From NCBI RefSeq assembly GCF_023952475.1, contig NZ_JALHRX010000019.1:33589-97588 (forward strand): a DNA stretch of 64,000 bases. The letters are read 5' to 3'. The stretch comes from Cupriavidus sp. WGlv3. Its GTDB lineage: Bacteria > Pseudomonadota > Gammaproteobacteria > Burkholderiales > Burkholderiaceae. A program made the translations under genes and the position numbers. Below the pieces are notes generated by a model, which had not been told where the DNA came from, did not search any database, and worked only from the letters and a program-made list of their open reading frames with translations. Shown piece by piece: positions 16,591-24,702 of this stretch (positions are counted from its first letter, which is position 1; every line of letters begins with the position of its first letter).

Positions 16591-16620
16591 AAAAGGCCCG
16601 CACGGCGAACCGTGCGGGCC
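16591..16620 (-). terminator. Rho-independent terminator of the lipoprotein gene
   Basis: Arms 16595-16605 and 16610-16620 are perfect 11-bp complements around CGAA; on the minus strand the stem is followed by TTTT. It lies 67 bp after the stop of the minus-strand gene at 16688. Confidence 0.88.
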
Positions 16621-16687
16621 TAGAAAAGCGCTATCAGGGAGAGAAGCTTGCCGGGATCAGCCGGCGCGCTTCAGGCTGACATGGCGC

Positions 16688-18712
16688 TCAGGGTACATTG
16701 CTCTGGGTGAAGTTGAACGGCTTGCCGGCCACCGCATAGGAACCGCCGAACTCGAACTCTTCATTGCCCGACTGGCCCACGCCGATATACATCGGGGTGT
16801 TCCCGCCCTGGAGGTTGATCGGCGCATAGCGATAGTTCAGCACCTGCTTGCCGGCATAGTCGGTCACCGAGAACACGCTGGTCAGCAGCGGGCTTTGCTG
16901 GGTTTCAGACACCGTGATCGGATCGATCATACGCGAATCCTGCAGCGTCTTTTCGACCGTCAGCGTTGCCATGTCGACCAGCTGGACCTTCTGCTCGCCA
17001 CGCGACACCACCCACATCTTGGTGTTCGAGTTGCCGAAGCTCTCGCGATTCACCTGGTGGATCATGCTGGTCGGGTTCTTGCCCACTTGCAGGCTGGTCA
17101 CTTCCTTGATCAGTTCCGGATCGAGGTTGGTACCGGACTGCACACCAGCCACCGAGATCGCGTGGATCACGCCGTCTTCCGTCGCCACCCAGGCCTGGCC
17201 GGGGTTGGCCAGCATCGAGACCCTCACCGCGGTCGGCTTTTCGGCCAGGCTCATGGTCTTGACGATGGTCGGAGCGTAGTTGTCCACCGAGAACGTCTGC
17301 GGCCATTGCGAGTCTTCCAGGCCGGTATTGTTCAGGGTGTTCTGCAGATCGCTGAAGCTGCCTTCGAAGTAGGTGTTGTTGACCTTGTCGAACAGCGGCT
17401 TCAGGTCCAGGAACACCACCTTCTTTTCCGACTTCGAGATCACTGCGGCCACGCCGGCGCGGGAGATCAGGTCGCCGTTGACGCCACCCACGGTGTAGCT
17501 CTTCTGGTTGGCTTCGCTCAGGCCAGGCGTCGCTTCGTCGCGACCCAGGCTCGCGCCGCGGTCACCCACCGGGTCACGCATCCAGCCCTGGGTGGTGTTG
17601 TCCTGCATGACGCTGAAGTCGGTCACGGCGGAAATCTCCGTCGGGGCCTTCATATCCGGCAGGTCAACGAAGCCCAGCAGCTTCATGAAGACGAAGTTCG
17701 ACATATTGCGGAAGCCCGGATAGAGGCCATGCCACGACATATCGCTGGAGTCATACGGACCGCCCACCTGGCTGCCGTCGGCGAGGCTGCCCAGCGCAAT
17801 AACCCCCACCTGTCCCTTCAGGTTCTTGGTGTCCCAGATGGTCACCAGGGCAAATTCGGAATTCGGCGTAATGGCGATGGCCGTGGGCACCTTGCCCTCC
17901 GGCAGCTTCACCGAAGCCGAGTGCGAGGCCGTATTCATGCCGACCGAGGCAATCAGGCCGTTCTGGAAAGCCACCAGCGATTGTGCGCAATCGTGCTCGC
18001 TGCAGCGGCCCATGGCGATCGGCTGCGTCGGCATCGCGCCACCGTTGGCCGTGACGTGGTCCTTCAGCAGCGGATTGGTGGTGGTATGGCCCCAGAACCA
18101 CGGGGTCTGCGGCTTTTCGGCAATGGTGCCGGCGCTCAGCGCGAGCGTCAGCAGCGGCGTGACGCCGGAGTCCGACGCGGCGTCCGCGCGGAAAATCACA
18201 TCGCCCATGTTGCTGCCGTAGTCGTTGCGGGCGCAGTCGATGTTACCCAGCTGATAGATCACGTTGGTGCTGGTATCCATCGTGGCGCCCGGGTAATCCT
18301 GCTGGAAACAGGTATTGCCGTGCGGGTAAAAGGTCTTGTCCTCGGGTTTCCATACCGTACCAACTGCTGCGGCGGCGGAATTACTCGGGCCGTAGCGATA
18401 AGCCATGGCCTTTTCGCCGGAATAATCCGAAGCAATGGCGACATATTCGTCGGCATTCAAATTGCCAGAGCCGTCGAAAATCTCGTCGGCAACCTGGGTG
18501 GATTCGGCCGGGGTGGTCGGGCCGCGCGAAGCTTCGCTCGACGAGGTGCTACCGGAGGTGGTTGCATCGCTGCCGTCGCCACCGCCGCCGCATGCCGTAA
18601 GCACCACAGCGGCGCAGGCCGCAGCCAGGAAGTTCAGGCTCGGGAGAATGTAAGAATTGCGCGCCCGGCGCAGGTCGGATGGGTTATCGCGAGGTAGATT
18701 TTTCCCAGTCAT
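16688..18712 (-). CDS. Orphan beta-propeller-like lipoprotein of unknown function
   Basis: 674 residues. The N-terminus is a lipoprotein signal with lipobox LTAC followed by five glycines-and-aspartate, then a Ser/Thr-rich linker (about residues 45-70). The body has repeated blade-like segments such as PTAIAITPNSEFALVTIW, KPTAVRVSMLANPGQAWVA and NPTSMIHQVN, which suggests a YVTN/NHL-like seven-bladed propeller. Six cysteines cluster in the first third (NTCFQQDY, NIDCARND, GRCSEHDCAQ), likely two or three disulfides. Base composition is visibly lower in GC than the neighbours. No clear ribosome binding site precedes the ATG at 18712; an internal start cannot be excluded but would lose the signal. 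It is transcribed alone with its own terminator. I do not recognise the family. Confidence 0.8.
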   Translation of the reverse strand: MTGKNLPRDNPSDLRRARNSYILPSLNFLAAACAAVVLTACGGGGDGSDATTSGSTSSSEASRGPTTPAESTQVADEIFDGSGNLNADEYVAIASDYSGEKAMAYRYGPSNSAAAAVGTVWKPEDKTFYPHGNTCFQQDYPGATMDTSTNVIYQLGNIDCARNDYGSNMGDVIFRADAASDSGVTPLLTLALSAGTIAEKPQTPWFWGHTTTNPLLKDHVTANGGAMPTQPIAMGRCSEHDCAQSLVAFQNGLIASVGMNTASHSASVKLPEGKVPTAIAITPNSEFALVTIWDTKNLKGQVGVIALGSLADGSQVGGPYDSSDMSWHGLYPGFRNMSNFVFMKLLGFVDLPDMKAPTEISAVTDFSVMQDNTTQGWMRDPVGDRGASLGRDEATPGLSEANQKSYTVGGVNGDLISRAGVAAVISKSEKKVVFLDLKPLFDKVNNTYFEGSFSDLQNTLNNTGLEDSQWPQTFSVDNYAPTIVKTMSLAEKPTAVRVSMLANPGQAWVATEDGVIHAISVAGVQSGTNLDPELIKEVTSLQVGKNPTSMIHQVNRESFGNSNTKMWVVSRGEQKVQLVDMATLTVEKTLQDSRMIDPITVSETQQSPLLTSVFSVTDYAGKQVLNYRYAPINLQGGNTPMYIGVGQSGNEEFEFGGSYAVAGKPFNFTQSNVP

Positions 18713-19323
18713 TGATTTTTAAGTGAATGGATAAAAGATGAAAGTGAATAAACATCACCACGCCCGTTCTTGAGCCGGTTTGCAGTGTGCGCGACCAATT
18801 GCAGTGGCATAAAAAGCGGATCGGGTTAACCCCTTGGAAAACCCGGCAGCGGCGATACTAGGGGTACCCGTCCGACACCGTACAGGGCGGTAACAATGGG
18901 TTACGTGTGATTTTCGGGCGGGGCACCTGTGCACTATTGCAGTGCGTATTTGCGACTAAACGATTACTCGCCCATGGATCACATGTAAGGATTTGTTCGA
19001 TTTGTGGACACTCTTCCGTACGCGGCAATATCATCGCGCGCGATTTTCGGGACTAAAACAACGGGATAATTGCGCCGGCCCGGGCCAGGCCAGGGCGGGC
19101 ATTTAATGCCGCCGCAACGCCAGCGGCGCCGTGGGTTAAGGCCACCTGAATTCCACATGAATGCCAGCGGCCCGCGGCGTTAAGCGCCACGCGCAGCGGT
19201 CGCCCAGGCCGGCGCCTGCGGCTCGCTTCGGGCGTCGCCATACGTTATGGTTGAGCCCCCTGGAGCCCGGCGCGCGCGCCGGGCGCCGTTGACCGCCCGT
19301 GCGCACCAAAGCTGCCTCGTCCC
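18713..19323. other. 611-bp non-coding, AT-richer intergenic region
   Basis: This lies between the divergently transcribed lipoprotein gene and the RpiR-type regulator. It is clearly more AT-rich than the coding neighbours up to about 19060. Visible elements are a direct repeat GATTTTCGGG (18909-18918 and 19042-19051), GGGTTAACCCC near 18824 and GGGGTACCCG near 18862. I could not place a convincing promoter. Short minus-strand frames in 19053-19414 look like chance. Confidence 0.6.
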
Positions 19324-20175
19324 ATGCAAGCCACCAGGAAATCGTTCGTCGGACGCATCCGCGAACAGCTAGACCAGCTGTCGCCTTCGGAGCGCAGGCT
19401 GGCGGAGTTCGCACTGGATTTCCCGGGCGATCTGGCGGGCTATACGGCCTCGGAACTGGCCGGGCTGGCCAATGTGTCGAATGCGACCGTGACGCGCTTC
19501 GTGCGGCGCATGGGCTATGCCTCGTATGACGACGCGCGCAAGCATGTGCGCTCGGAGAAGAGTGCGGGCTCGCCGCTGTTGCTGGCCGGCACCGAAAGCG
19601 CGGCCGGCGCGGACGCTACCGGCTCGCTCGGCGCGCATCTCCAGCAGTCGCTGGCCAACCTCGGCGCCACTTACCGGCGCCTGTCGGAGGCGCAGCTGCG
19701 GGAAATCGCCGAGGCCATCCTCGGCGCGCGCAAGGTGTGGATCGTCGGCTTCCGCTCGAGCCAGCCGCTGGCCATGTATCTGCGCTGGCAACTGTTGCAG
19801 ATCGTGCCGAGCGCGCAGGCGGTGCCCGGCGCCGGCGAGACCATGGGCGAACATCTCGCCGGCATGAGCGAAGACGATGTGGTGATCGTGCTGGCCTTGC
19901 GCCGGCGCGTGCGCGAACTGCCGTCAGTCGTGGTGCAGGCGGCGAAGGCTTGCCCCAGGCTGCTCTACATCACGGAGCAGGGCGCGACCGCGAGGGTGCC
20001 CGCCAGATGGGTGCTGCGCTGCGATGTACAGGCCCCCGGGGTGCTGGACAACCATGCCGCCGTGATCGGCCTGTGCCACCTGATCGTCACTCAGGTGATG
20101 GAACTGGCCGGCACGCCCGGCCGGCGGCATCTGGGCCTGGTCGAGGCTTTCCACGATGCGCTCGACGAACTCTGA
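19324..20175 (+). CDS. MurR/RpiR family transcriptional regulator with SIS domain
   Basis: 283 residues. N-terminal RpiR helix-turn-helix (about 1-80): LSPSERRLAEFALDFPGD, ELAGLANVSNATVTRFVRRMGY. C-terminal SIS domain (about 120-265) beginning with ARKVWIVGFRSSQPLAMYL, expected to bind a phosphorylated or acidic ligand. Regulators of this family usually control the adjacent catabolic gene; here an Asp/Glu-racemase-like gene follows and a palindrome resembling an RpiR operator lies between them. The effector is unknown. Confidence 0.88.
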   Translation: MQATRKSFVGRIREQLDQLSPSERRLAEFALDFPGDLAGYTASELAGLANVSNATVTRFVRRMGYASYDDARKHVRSEKSAGSPLLLAGTESAAGADATGSLGAHLQQSLANLGATYRRLSEAQLREIAEAILGARKVWIVGFRSSQPLAMYLRWQLLQIVPSAQAVPGAGETMGEHLAGMSEDDVVIVLALRRRVRELPSVVVQAAKACPRLLYITEQGATARVPARWVLRCDVQAPGVLDNHAAVIGLCHLIVTQVMELAGTPGRRHLGLVEAFHDALDEL

Positions 20176-20292
20176 GCACCTGCCGCTGGCGGCGCGTTAC
20201 CCCATTTCCAACGTTCCACCGCGTTGCCGGTTGAAACGGCACGCACTCGGCACGCAATCGGCCATAGTCGGCATGCGTCGGTATAAACCCGC

Positions 20293-20310
20293 CTGAAAAG
20301 ATTTTTTCAG
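20293..20310. promoter_or_regulatory. Palindrome, candidate RpiR operator
   Basis: CTGAAAA (20293-20299) and TTTTCAG (20304-20310) form a perfect inverted repeat with a 4-bp spacer. A further TGAAAAAA half-site follows at 20322-20329. RpiR-family proteins often bind TGAAA/TTTCA-type palindromes, and the site lies between the regulator and the racemase-like gene. Confidence 0.55.
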
Positions 20311-20355
20311 ACATTTATCATATGAAAAAAGCAAACCATTAAGTCGGGAGCGCTG

Positions 20356-20421
20356 ATGAACGCCTCGCGGCATCCGGCCGGCCAGCCCGCCGCCAGCCAG
20401 CTCCTGAATCCCGAGGCGTGA
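20356..20421 (+). other. Possible 21-codon upstream reading frame
   Basis: An ATG frame of 21 residues (MNASRHPAGQPAASQLLNPEA) ends with TGA directly before the ATG of the next gene, so ribosomes finishing it could reinitiate there. Only position supports it; it may be chance. Confidence 0.25.
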
Positions 20422-21156
20422 ATGAGCCATATCCTGCTGATCAACCCGAATACTTCCAGCGCCACCACGCAGATGATGGTCGGCATCGCGCGCGCCTGGC
20501 TGGCGCAGCGCCTGGACGCGCCGCCGGCCGTGGTCGGCGCGACGGCGACGCGCGGCGCGCCGATGATCGTCGACGATGGCGATCTGGCGGTGGCCGCCGG
20601 CGCGGTCAATGACGCGGACATGGTGCGCCTGGCTGGCCTTGCCGGGGGCGTGATCGTCGGCGCCTTCGGGGATCCGGGCCTGGAAGCCCTGCGCGCGCAG
20701 CTGGCGGTGCCGGTGGTCGGCATCGGCGAGGCCGCGATGCGCGCCGCCGCGGCGGGCGAGCGGCGCTTCGGCGTCGCCACCACCACACCGCGACTGGCGG
20801 CGTCGATCGCCTCGGGCGTGCGCCGGCACGGGCTGGAGGCCTGGTTTACCGGCGCGCGCTTCACCGATGGCGACCCGCGCGCGCTGGGCCACGCGCCGCA
20901 GCAACAGGAAGAACGGCTCGCGGGCGCGGTGCAGGCCTGCATCGACGATGGCGCGCAGGCCGTGATCATCGGCGGCGGGCCGCTGGGCGAGGCCGCGCGG
21001 GCGCTGAAACAGCGCTTCGCGGTACCCGTGATCGGGCCAATCCCGGCCGCATGCGAAGCGCTGGTCCGCGCCCTGGGGCTGGCGCTGCGCCAGGGGCCGG
21101 CGGATTCGCCGGCTGCGGCCGCGACAGGCGCTCAGGCCACCAAAGGCGCGGGCTAG
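20422..21156 (+). CDS. Asp/Glu/hydantoin-racemase-like protein lacking the catalytic cysteines
   Basis: 244 residues of the Asp/Glu racemase superfamily, closest in pattern to hydantoin racemases: ILLINPNTSSATTQMM at the N-terminus, VIVGAFGDPGLEALR in the middle and IIGGGPLGEAA in the second half. In characterised hydantoin racemases those last two motifs carry the catalytic cysteine pair (CFGDPG and LGCAG); here they are Ala and Gly. The protein contains cysteines only elsewhere (CIDDG, ACEAL). It may therefore not be a racemase by the two-cysteine mechanism, or may be a binding protein or lyase. It is downstream of an RpiR regulator and its likely operator. Confidence 0.75.
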   Translation: MSHILLINPNTSSATTQMMVGIARAWLAQRLDAPPAVVGATATRGAPMIVDDGDLAVAAGAVNDADMVRLAGLAGGVIVGAFGDPGLEALRAQLAVPVVGIGEAAMRAAAAGERRFGVATTTPRLAASIASGVRRHGLEAWFTGARFTDGDPRALGHAPQQQEERLAGAVQACIDDGAQAVIIGGGPLGEAARALKQRFAVPVIGPIPAACEALVRALGLALRQGPADSPAAAATGAQATKGAG

Positions 21157-21404
21157 GCCACGCGCGTCGGCCGCCTGGCCTTCATCGCCGACGGGCGTAC
21201 CTGTTGCAGCGCGCGCAGTGACTGCAGGGCATCCTCGACCGCTTCGATGCCGTCGCGCAGGCGGCCGGTGGCATAGCCCAGGCGGCTTTGCGCATCGGCA
21301 TCGGGCGTGGAAAGGTTTTCGAGTGCGTCGACTTCCGCCTGCATCTGTCCGACCAGGCGGCGTAGCTGGGATGTGCTGTGCGAGGCTAGCGAACGGATCG
21401 CCAT
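21153..21404 (-). CDS. Small hypothetical helical protein
   Basis: 83 residues from an ATG at 21404 preceded by a strong AAGGAGGG at 8 bp; a longer open frame upstream has no such site. The sequence is largely helical and heptad-like (LRRLVGQMQAEVDALENL, LRDGIEAVEDALQSL), with a basic tail, and has no signal or membrane segment. I do not recognise the family. Its stop codon overlaps the stop of the racemase-like gene on the opposite strand by four bases. Confidence 0.65.
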   Translation of the reverse strand: MAIRSLASHSTSQLRRLVGQMQAEVDALENLSTPDADAQSRLGYATGRLRDGIEAVEDALQSLRALQQVRPSAMKARRPTRVA

Positions 21405-21598
21405 CGTGAGAGCCCTCCTTGCAAAGACCGGGTGCGCCCGCTGGCGCTGCTCCGCACGCTTCGTGCGGTGCCCGTCCTTTCTACGGTAAAGGCGGCGCAA
21501 TAAGTTAGCCAGCGCTGTTACGAAATCGGCACGATGGCGCGGCCTGATGTCGCGCCGAGCCCCGCTGCGCCGCCCGCAGGTTCGGCTATAGTCACCCG

Positions 21599-22564
21599 AT
21601 GGATTCGCACTCCCCCCGCATGCGCGCAAAACCCGGCAATCTGGCCGACGACGGCGCCACCCGCGCGGCGCAAGCCGAGGCGCGTCATCGCGCCGGCCGG
21701 AACAGCACGCTGGTCAGCGTGGCGGTCAATATCGGCCTGACGGCGGTGCAGTCGGTCGCCGGGGTGATCTCCGGCTCGCAGGCGCTGATCGCCGACGCCG
21801 CGCATTCGCTGTCCGACCTGCTTTCAGACTTCGTCGTGCTGGCCGCCGGCTGGCAAAGCCGCAAGGACCCGGATGCCGATCACCAGTACGGCCACCTGCG
21901 CTTCGAGACCGCCGCCTCGCTGGCCCTGGGCGTGCTGCTGCTGACGGTGGGGGCCGGCATGCTGTGGGCGGCGCTGGGCAAGCTGCAGTCTGCGGGCGGC
22001 GCGCAGCCGGTGCGGCCGGTGGCGCTGTGGGTGGCGCTGGCCACGCTGGCGTCCAAGGAACTGCTGTTCCGCTACATGCTAGCCGTGGCGCGCCGGGTGC
22101 GGTCGAGCATGCTGGTGGCCAACGCCTGGCATGCGCGCTCGGATGCGGCGTCGTCGCTGGTGGTGGCGCTTGGCATCGGCGGCAACCTGCTGGGCTACCA
22201 CATCCTCGACCCGATCGCGGCGATCGTGGTCGGGCTGATGGTGGCGCGCATGGGACTGCGCTTCGGCTGGGACGCGCTCAACGACCTGATGGACCGCGCC
22301 GCCGACGAAGAGACCGTCACCGCCATCCGCGCCACCATGCTGGCGACGCCCGGCGTGCTGGGCCTGCACGACCTGCGCACGCGCAAGATGGGCGACCAGG
22401 TACTGGTCGACGTGCACCTCGAGATCGACGCCACCCTTTCCGTGGCCCAGGGTCATGCCATCGCGGTGGAAGCGCGGCGCCGCACGCTGGAACACCACCA
22501 TGTGCTGAACGTGATGACGCACGTCGATCCGGTATACGTAGCCGCAGCGACTGCCGATGGCTGA
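21599..22564 (+). CDS. Cation diffusion facilitator (CDF) family metal exporter
   Basis: 321 residues with about six membrane segments (21-220) and a cytoplasmic C-terminal metal-binding domain. The intramembrane site is visible as LIADAAHSLSDLLSD in helix 2 and WHARSDAASS in helix 5 (His and Asp), the typical zinc-family combination. The C-terminal domain includes VLGLHDLRTRKMGDQVLVDV. CDF proteins export Zn, Co, Fe or Mn in exchange for protons. The N-terminus has a 35-residue hydrophilic extension and no clear ribosome binding site, so a later start is possible. Metal specificity cannot be read with confidence. Confidence 0.88.
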   Translation: MDSHSPRMRAKPGNLADDGATRAAQAEARHRAGRNSTLVSVAVNIGLTAVQSVAGVISGSQALIADAAHSLSDLLSDFVVLAAGWQSRKDPDADHQYGHLRFETAASLALGVLLLTVGAGMLWAALGKLQSAGGAQPVRPVALWVALATLASKELLFRYMLAVARRVRSSMLVANAWHARSDAASSLVVALGIGGNLLGYHILDPIAAIVVGLMVARMGLRFGWDALNDLMDRAADEETVTAIRATMLATPGVLGLHDLRTRKMGDQVLVDVHLEIDATLSVAQGHAIAVEARRRTLEHHHVLNVMTHVDPVYVAAATADG

Positions 22565-22910
22565 ACCGGGCTGTGGACAGCTTTGCCCAAGCCTGGGGAT
22601 AACCGGCCGGACAAGCTGTGTCGCGCCTGGGGACGCGCTGTGGGACGTATACGAACAACTCGCGGGGGCGCGCGACAGATGTATACGTTGCCGCCGTCTT
22701 GTCCCGCCAAATCAGGGTTATCCCGAAGCCGTTATTTTTGCTGCAAGTCACTGACCCAGAAGGGAAAAGGTGACTTATCCACGGCCCGAAGCCCGGTTTA
22801 CCTACTACTACTATGTTTACATACGTAAACAATATAAAGACGACAGCCAAGACCTTTGCGCCAGACGATGGTGTACAGCTGGCACGTATACGCGGTGGCC
22901 TGTATACCGG
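22565..22910. other. Convergent intergenic region rich in GTATAC and DnaA-box-like sites
   Basis: 346 bp between the 3' ends of the CDF gene and tag, so no gene promoter is expected here. It holds GTATAC at 22647, 22681, 22886 and 22902 (a fifth at 22532, inside the CDF gene), an inverted repeat TGTTTAC-ATAC-GTAAACA (22814-22831), and DnaA-box-like sites at 22572-22580 (7 of 9), 22594-22602 (8 of 9), 22718-22726 (7 of 9) and 22775-22783 (8 of 9, TTATCCACG). The stretch around 22796-22845 is AT-rich. Function unknown. Confidence 0.6.
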
Positions 22911-23537
22911 CTAGCGCGGCACCTTGAACGCCTTGCGTGCCGCCAGCACCTGCGCGCGCGTGGCGCAGCCCTCCTGGTGGTCGTTGACCAGGCCCATGGC
23001 CTGCATCAGCGCATACATCGTGGTGGGGCCGACGAAACGCCAGCCGCGCTTCTTCAGATCCTTTGACAGCGCGGTGGACTCCGGCGAAATGGCCATGGTG
23101 CGCAGCACCTCGGGCGTCAGCACCTTGGGCCGGCTGGCCGGATCGGGCTCGAAGCGCCAGAAGTAGGCTGCCAGCGAGGACTCTGATTCCAGCAGTTCGC
23201 GGGCCCGCCGGGCATTGTTGATCGCGGCCTCGATCTTGCCGCGATGGCGCACGATGCCGGCATCGCCCAGCAGGCGCGCGATGTCGCGCTCGGTGAAGCG
23301 CGCGACTTTCTCAATATCGAAATTGGCAAACGCCTTGCGAAAGGCTTCGCGCTTGCGCAGGATGGTCAGCCAGCTAAGGCCGGACTGGAATCCCTCCAGG
23401 CACAGCTTCTCGAACAGCCGGCGGTCGTCGGCGACCGGAAAGCCCCACTCGGTATCGTGGTAGTGGCAATAGTCCTCCAGCGTGCCGCACCAGCCGCAGC
23501 GCACCGGCGCGGCCAGCGCTTCCTTGTTGCTCGTCAT
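22911..23537 (-). CDS. tag: DNA-3-methyladenine glycosylase I
   Basis: 208 residues. Tag features are RCGWCGTLEDYCHYHDTEWG near the N-terminus (zinc-binding Cys and His), GLSWLTILRKREAFRKAF, and the C-terminal GWRFVGPTTMYALMQAMG with the later Cys of the zinc snap. The enzyme removes 3-methyladenine from alkylated DNA. The ATG at 23537 is preceded by AAAGG at about 6 bp; the frame is open farther upstream without support. Confidence 0.95.
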   Translation of the reverse strand: MTSNKEALAAPVRCGWCGTLEDYCHYHDTEWGFPVADDRRLFEKLCLEGFQSGLSWLTILRKREAFRKAFANFDIEKVARFTERDIARLLGDAGIVRHRGKIEAAINNARRARELLESESSLAAYFWRFEPDPASRPKVLTPEVLRTMAISPESTALSKDLKKRGWRFVGPTTMYALMQAMGLVNDHQEGCATRAQVLAARKAFKVPR

Positions 23538-23642
23538 GCGTACCTTTTCCGTATTGAATAAAGGGGGCGCCGGCCAGCCCCTCGCCGGCCGGCGCATTTG
23601 CTGCGATCATGCCCGCACCTGAGAGATTGCGGAAGGCTGAAA

Positions 23643-23999
23643 ATGGACATGCGATTGACCACCCTGGACGAGGACGGATGGGAGCTCGACGACGCCGAGC
23701 CCATCGCCGCCGCCCACCCCGACACCTTCTGGATGCCGCCGCGCGCGGAACGCGACGCGCTTGCCGCCGGCCAGCAGGTCAAGCTGATCTTCCGCATCCT
23801 GGTCGCGGACGAGGATGGCAACGAGGAAGTCCACGTCGAGCGGATGTGGGTCAATGTGACCGGACGCGAAGGCGCGCTCTATGCCGGCGAACTCGACAAC
23901 CAGCCGTACTGCACCGACGAGATGAATCCCGGCATGCCACTGTGTTTCGAGGCCCGGCACGTGATCCATATCTATCGGGAAGGCGACGAGGACGCTTGA
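23643..23999 (+). CDS. DUF2314/DUF2185-like small protein
   Basis: 118 residues from the ATG at 23643. The core pattern, EEVHVERMWVNVTGREGALY, then AGELDNQPYCTDEMNPGMPL and FEARHVIHI, fits a group of small domains (DUF2314/DUF2185) found in YegJ-like proteins and in some immunity proteins. It is cytoplasmic, acidic, without membrane segments. It starts 105 bp from the tag start on the other strand, so the two share a divergent promoter region. No toxin gene is adjacent, so an immunity role is not supported here. Confidence 0.65.
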   Translation: MDMRLTTLDEDGWELDDAEPIAAAHPDTFWMPPRAERDALAAGQQVKLIFRILVADEDGNEEVHVERMWVNVTGREGALYAGELDNQPYCTDEMNPGMPLCFEARHVIHIYREGDEDA

Positions 24000-24028
24000 G
24001 CGACCTGAGCGACCAGCCGCCGGCCACA

Positions 24029-24056
24029 AAAAAGCCAGCCTCGCGGCTGGCTTTTT
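24029..24056. terminator. Bidirectional rho-independent terminator
   Basis: AAAAAGCCAGCC (24029-24040) and GGCTGGCTTTTT (24045-24056) form a 12-bp stem around TCGC. It has T-runs in both directions and serves the DUF2314-like gene and the minus-strand transporter remnant. Confidence 0.9.
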
Positions 24057-24077
24057 CGATGGACAGGCTCGGCGCGC

Positions 24078-24316
24078 TCAGGCCAGCCGCTTGCCGGTCC
24101 GGTCGTGCATGAACACCAGCGCGACAAAGCTCACCACGGCTGCGGCGATCACATAGTAGGCCGGCGCCAGCTTGTTCTGGGTCGACTCGATCAGCCAGGT
24201 CACGATCAGCGGGGCAAAGCCGCCGAAGATGGTCACGGCGAAGTTGTAGGCCAGCGACAGGCCGGGGCGGTGGTGGCCGCGGTCATGAAGCGTTGGTCCT
24301 GCGGAGAAATCGCCAT
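24078..24316 (-). pseudogene. Remnant of an MHS-type MFS permease (internal deletion)
   Basis: Reading back from the stop at 24078, the frame gives the C-terminus of a metabolite:H+ symporter: RPGLSLAYNFAVTIFGG, FAPLIVTWLIEST, KLAPAYYVIAAAVVS, about 65 residues. An ATG at 24316 begins MAISPQDQRFMTAAT, which resembles the N-terminal (R..ITAA..) start of the same family but is in another frame and joins the C-terminal part within a few codons. Some 350 or more residues, including the helices between, are missing. This is best explained by a deletion in an MHS/ProP-like gene plus loss of frame. It cannot make a transporter. Confidence 0.75.
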
Positions 24317-24363
24317 ATTAAGCGATTCCTTAATTGCAGGCCGTCGCGCCCTCGCGCGTGACT

Positions 24364-24702
24364 TCAGCCGGGAAGTGCAGGTTCGGTCGCGCGGTGGTCC
24401 GGCTTTGGCGGACTTGCGGGGACGGTCTCGGCGGGCGACGCTGGGGCCGGGGCAGGGTGGCGTCGCGTGAGCCACAGCAGCAGCGCGCTGGCCACCCAGC
24501 CGGCCACGAATACCGTGTCCCCAGCCCGGTTCAGCCAGGCGGCCGCGGCCGGCATGCCGGTCACGGACAGCAGCAGGCCGGCCGGCAGCCGCGCCAGGAT
24601 CCACAGCGCGACGGCGGGTAGGCTGCCGTAGACGCCCGGCTGCCACCACTGGCCCGGGATGCGGTTGTGCCGTCCGGCGCGGCGCGGATTGCGCGATGCC
24701 AC
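24364..24702 (-). CDS. Small membrane protein of unknown function
   Basis: 112 residues. The start is a GTG at 24702 with AGGAG upstream at about 7 bp; a longer frame to 24768 has no such site. There are two hydrophobic helices (about residues 30-50, LPAVALWILARLPAGLLLSV, and 65-85, TVFVAGWVASALLLWLT) and a Pro/Ala-rich C-terminal tail of about 25 residues. No family recognised. It lies 47 bp upstream of the permease remnant. Confidence 0.6.
   Translation of the reverse strand: MASRNPRRAGRHNRIPGQWWQPGVYGSLPAVALWILARLPAGLLLSVTGMPAAAAWLNRAGDTVFVAGWVASALLLWLTRRHPAPAPASPAETVPASPPKPDHRATEPALPG

Noticed and set aside
18713..19323. Short minus-strand frames at 19053-19414 as possible genes
   Set aside because: They lack ribosome binding sites and conserved composition and extend into the RpiR gene on the opposite strand.
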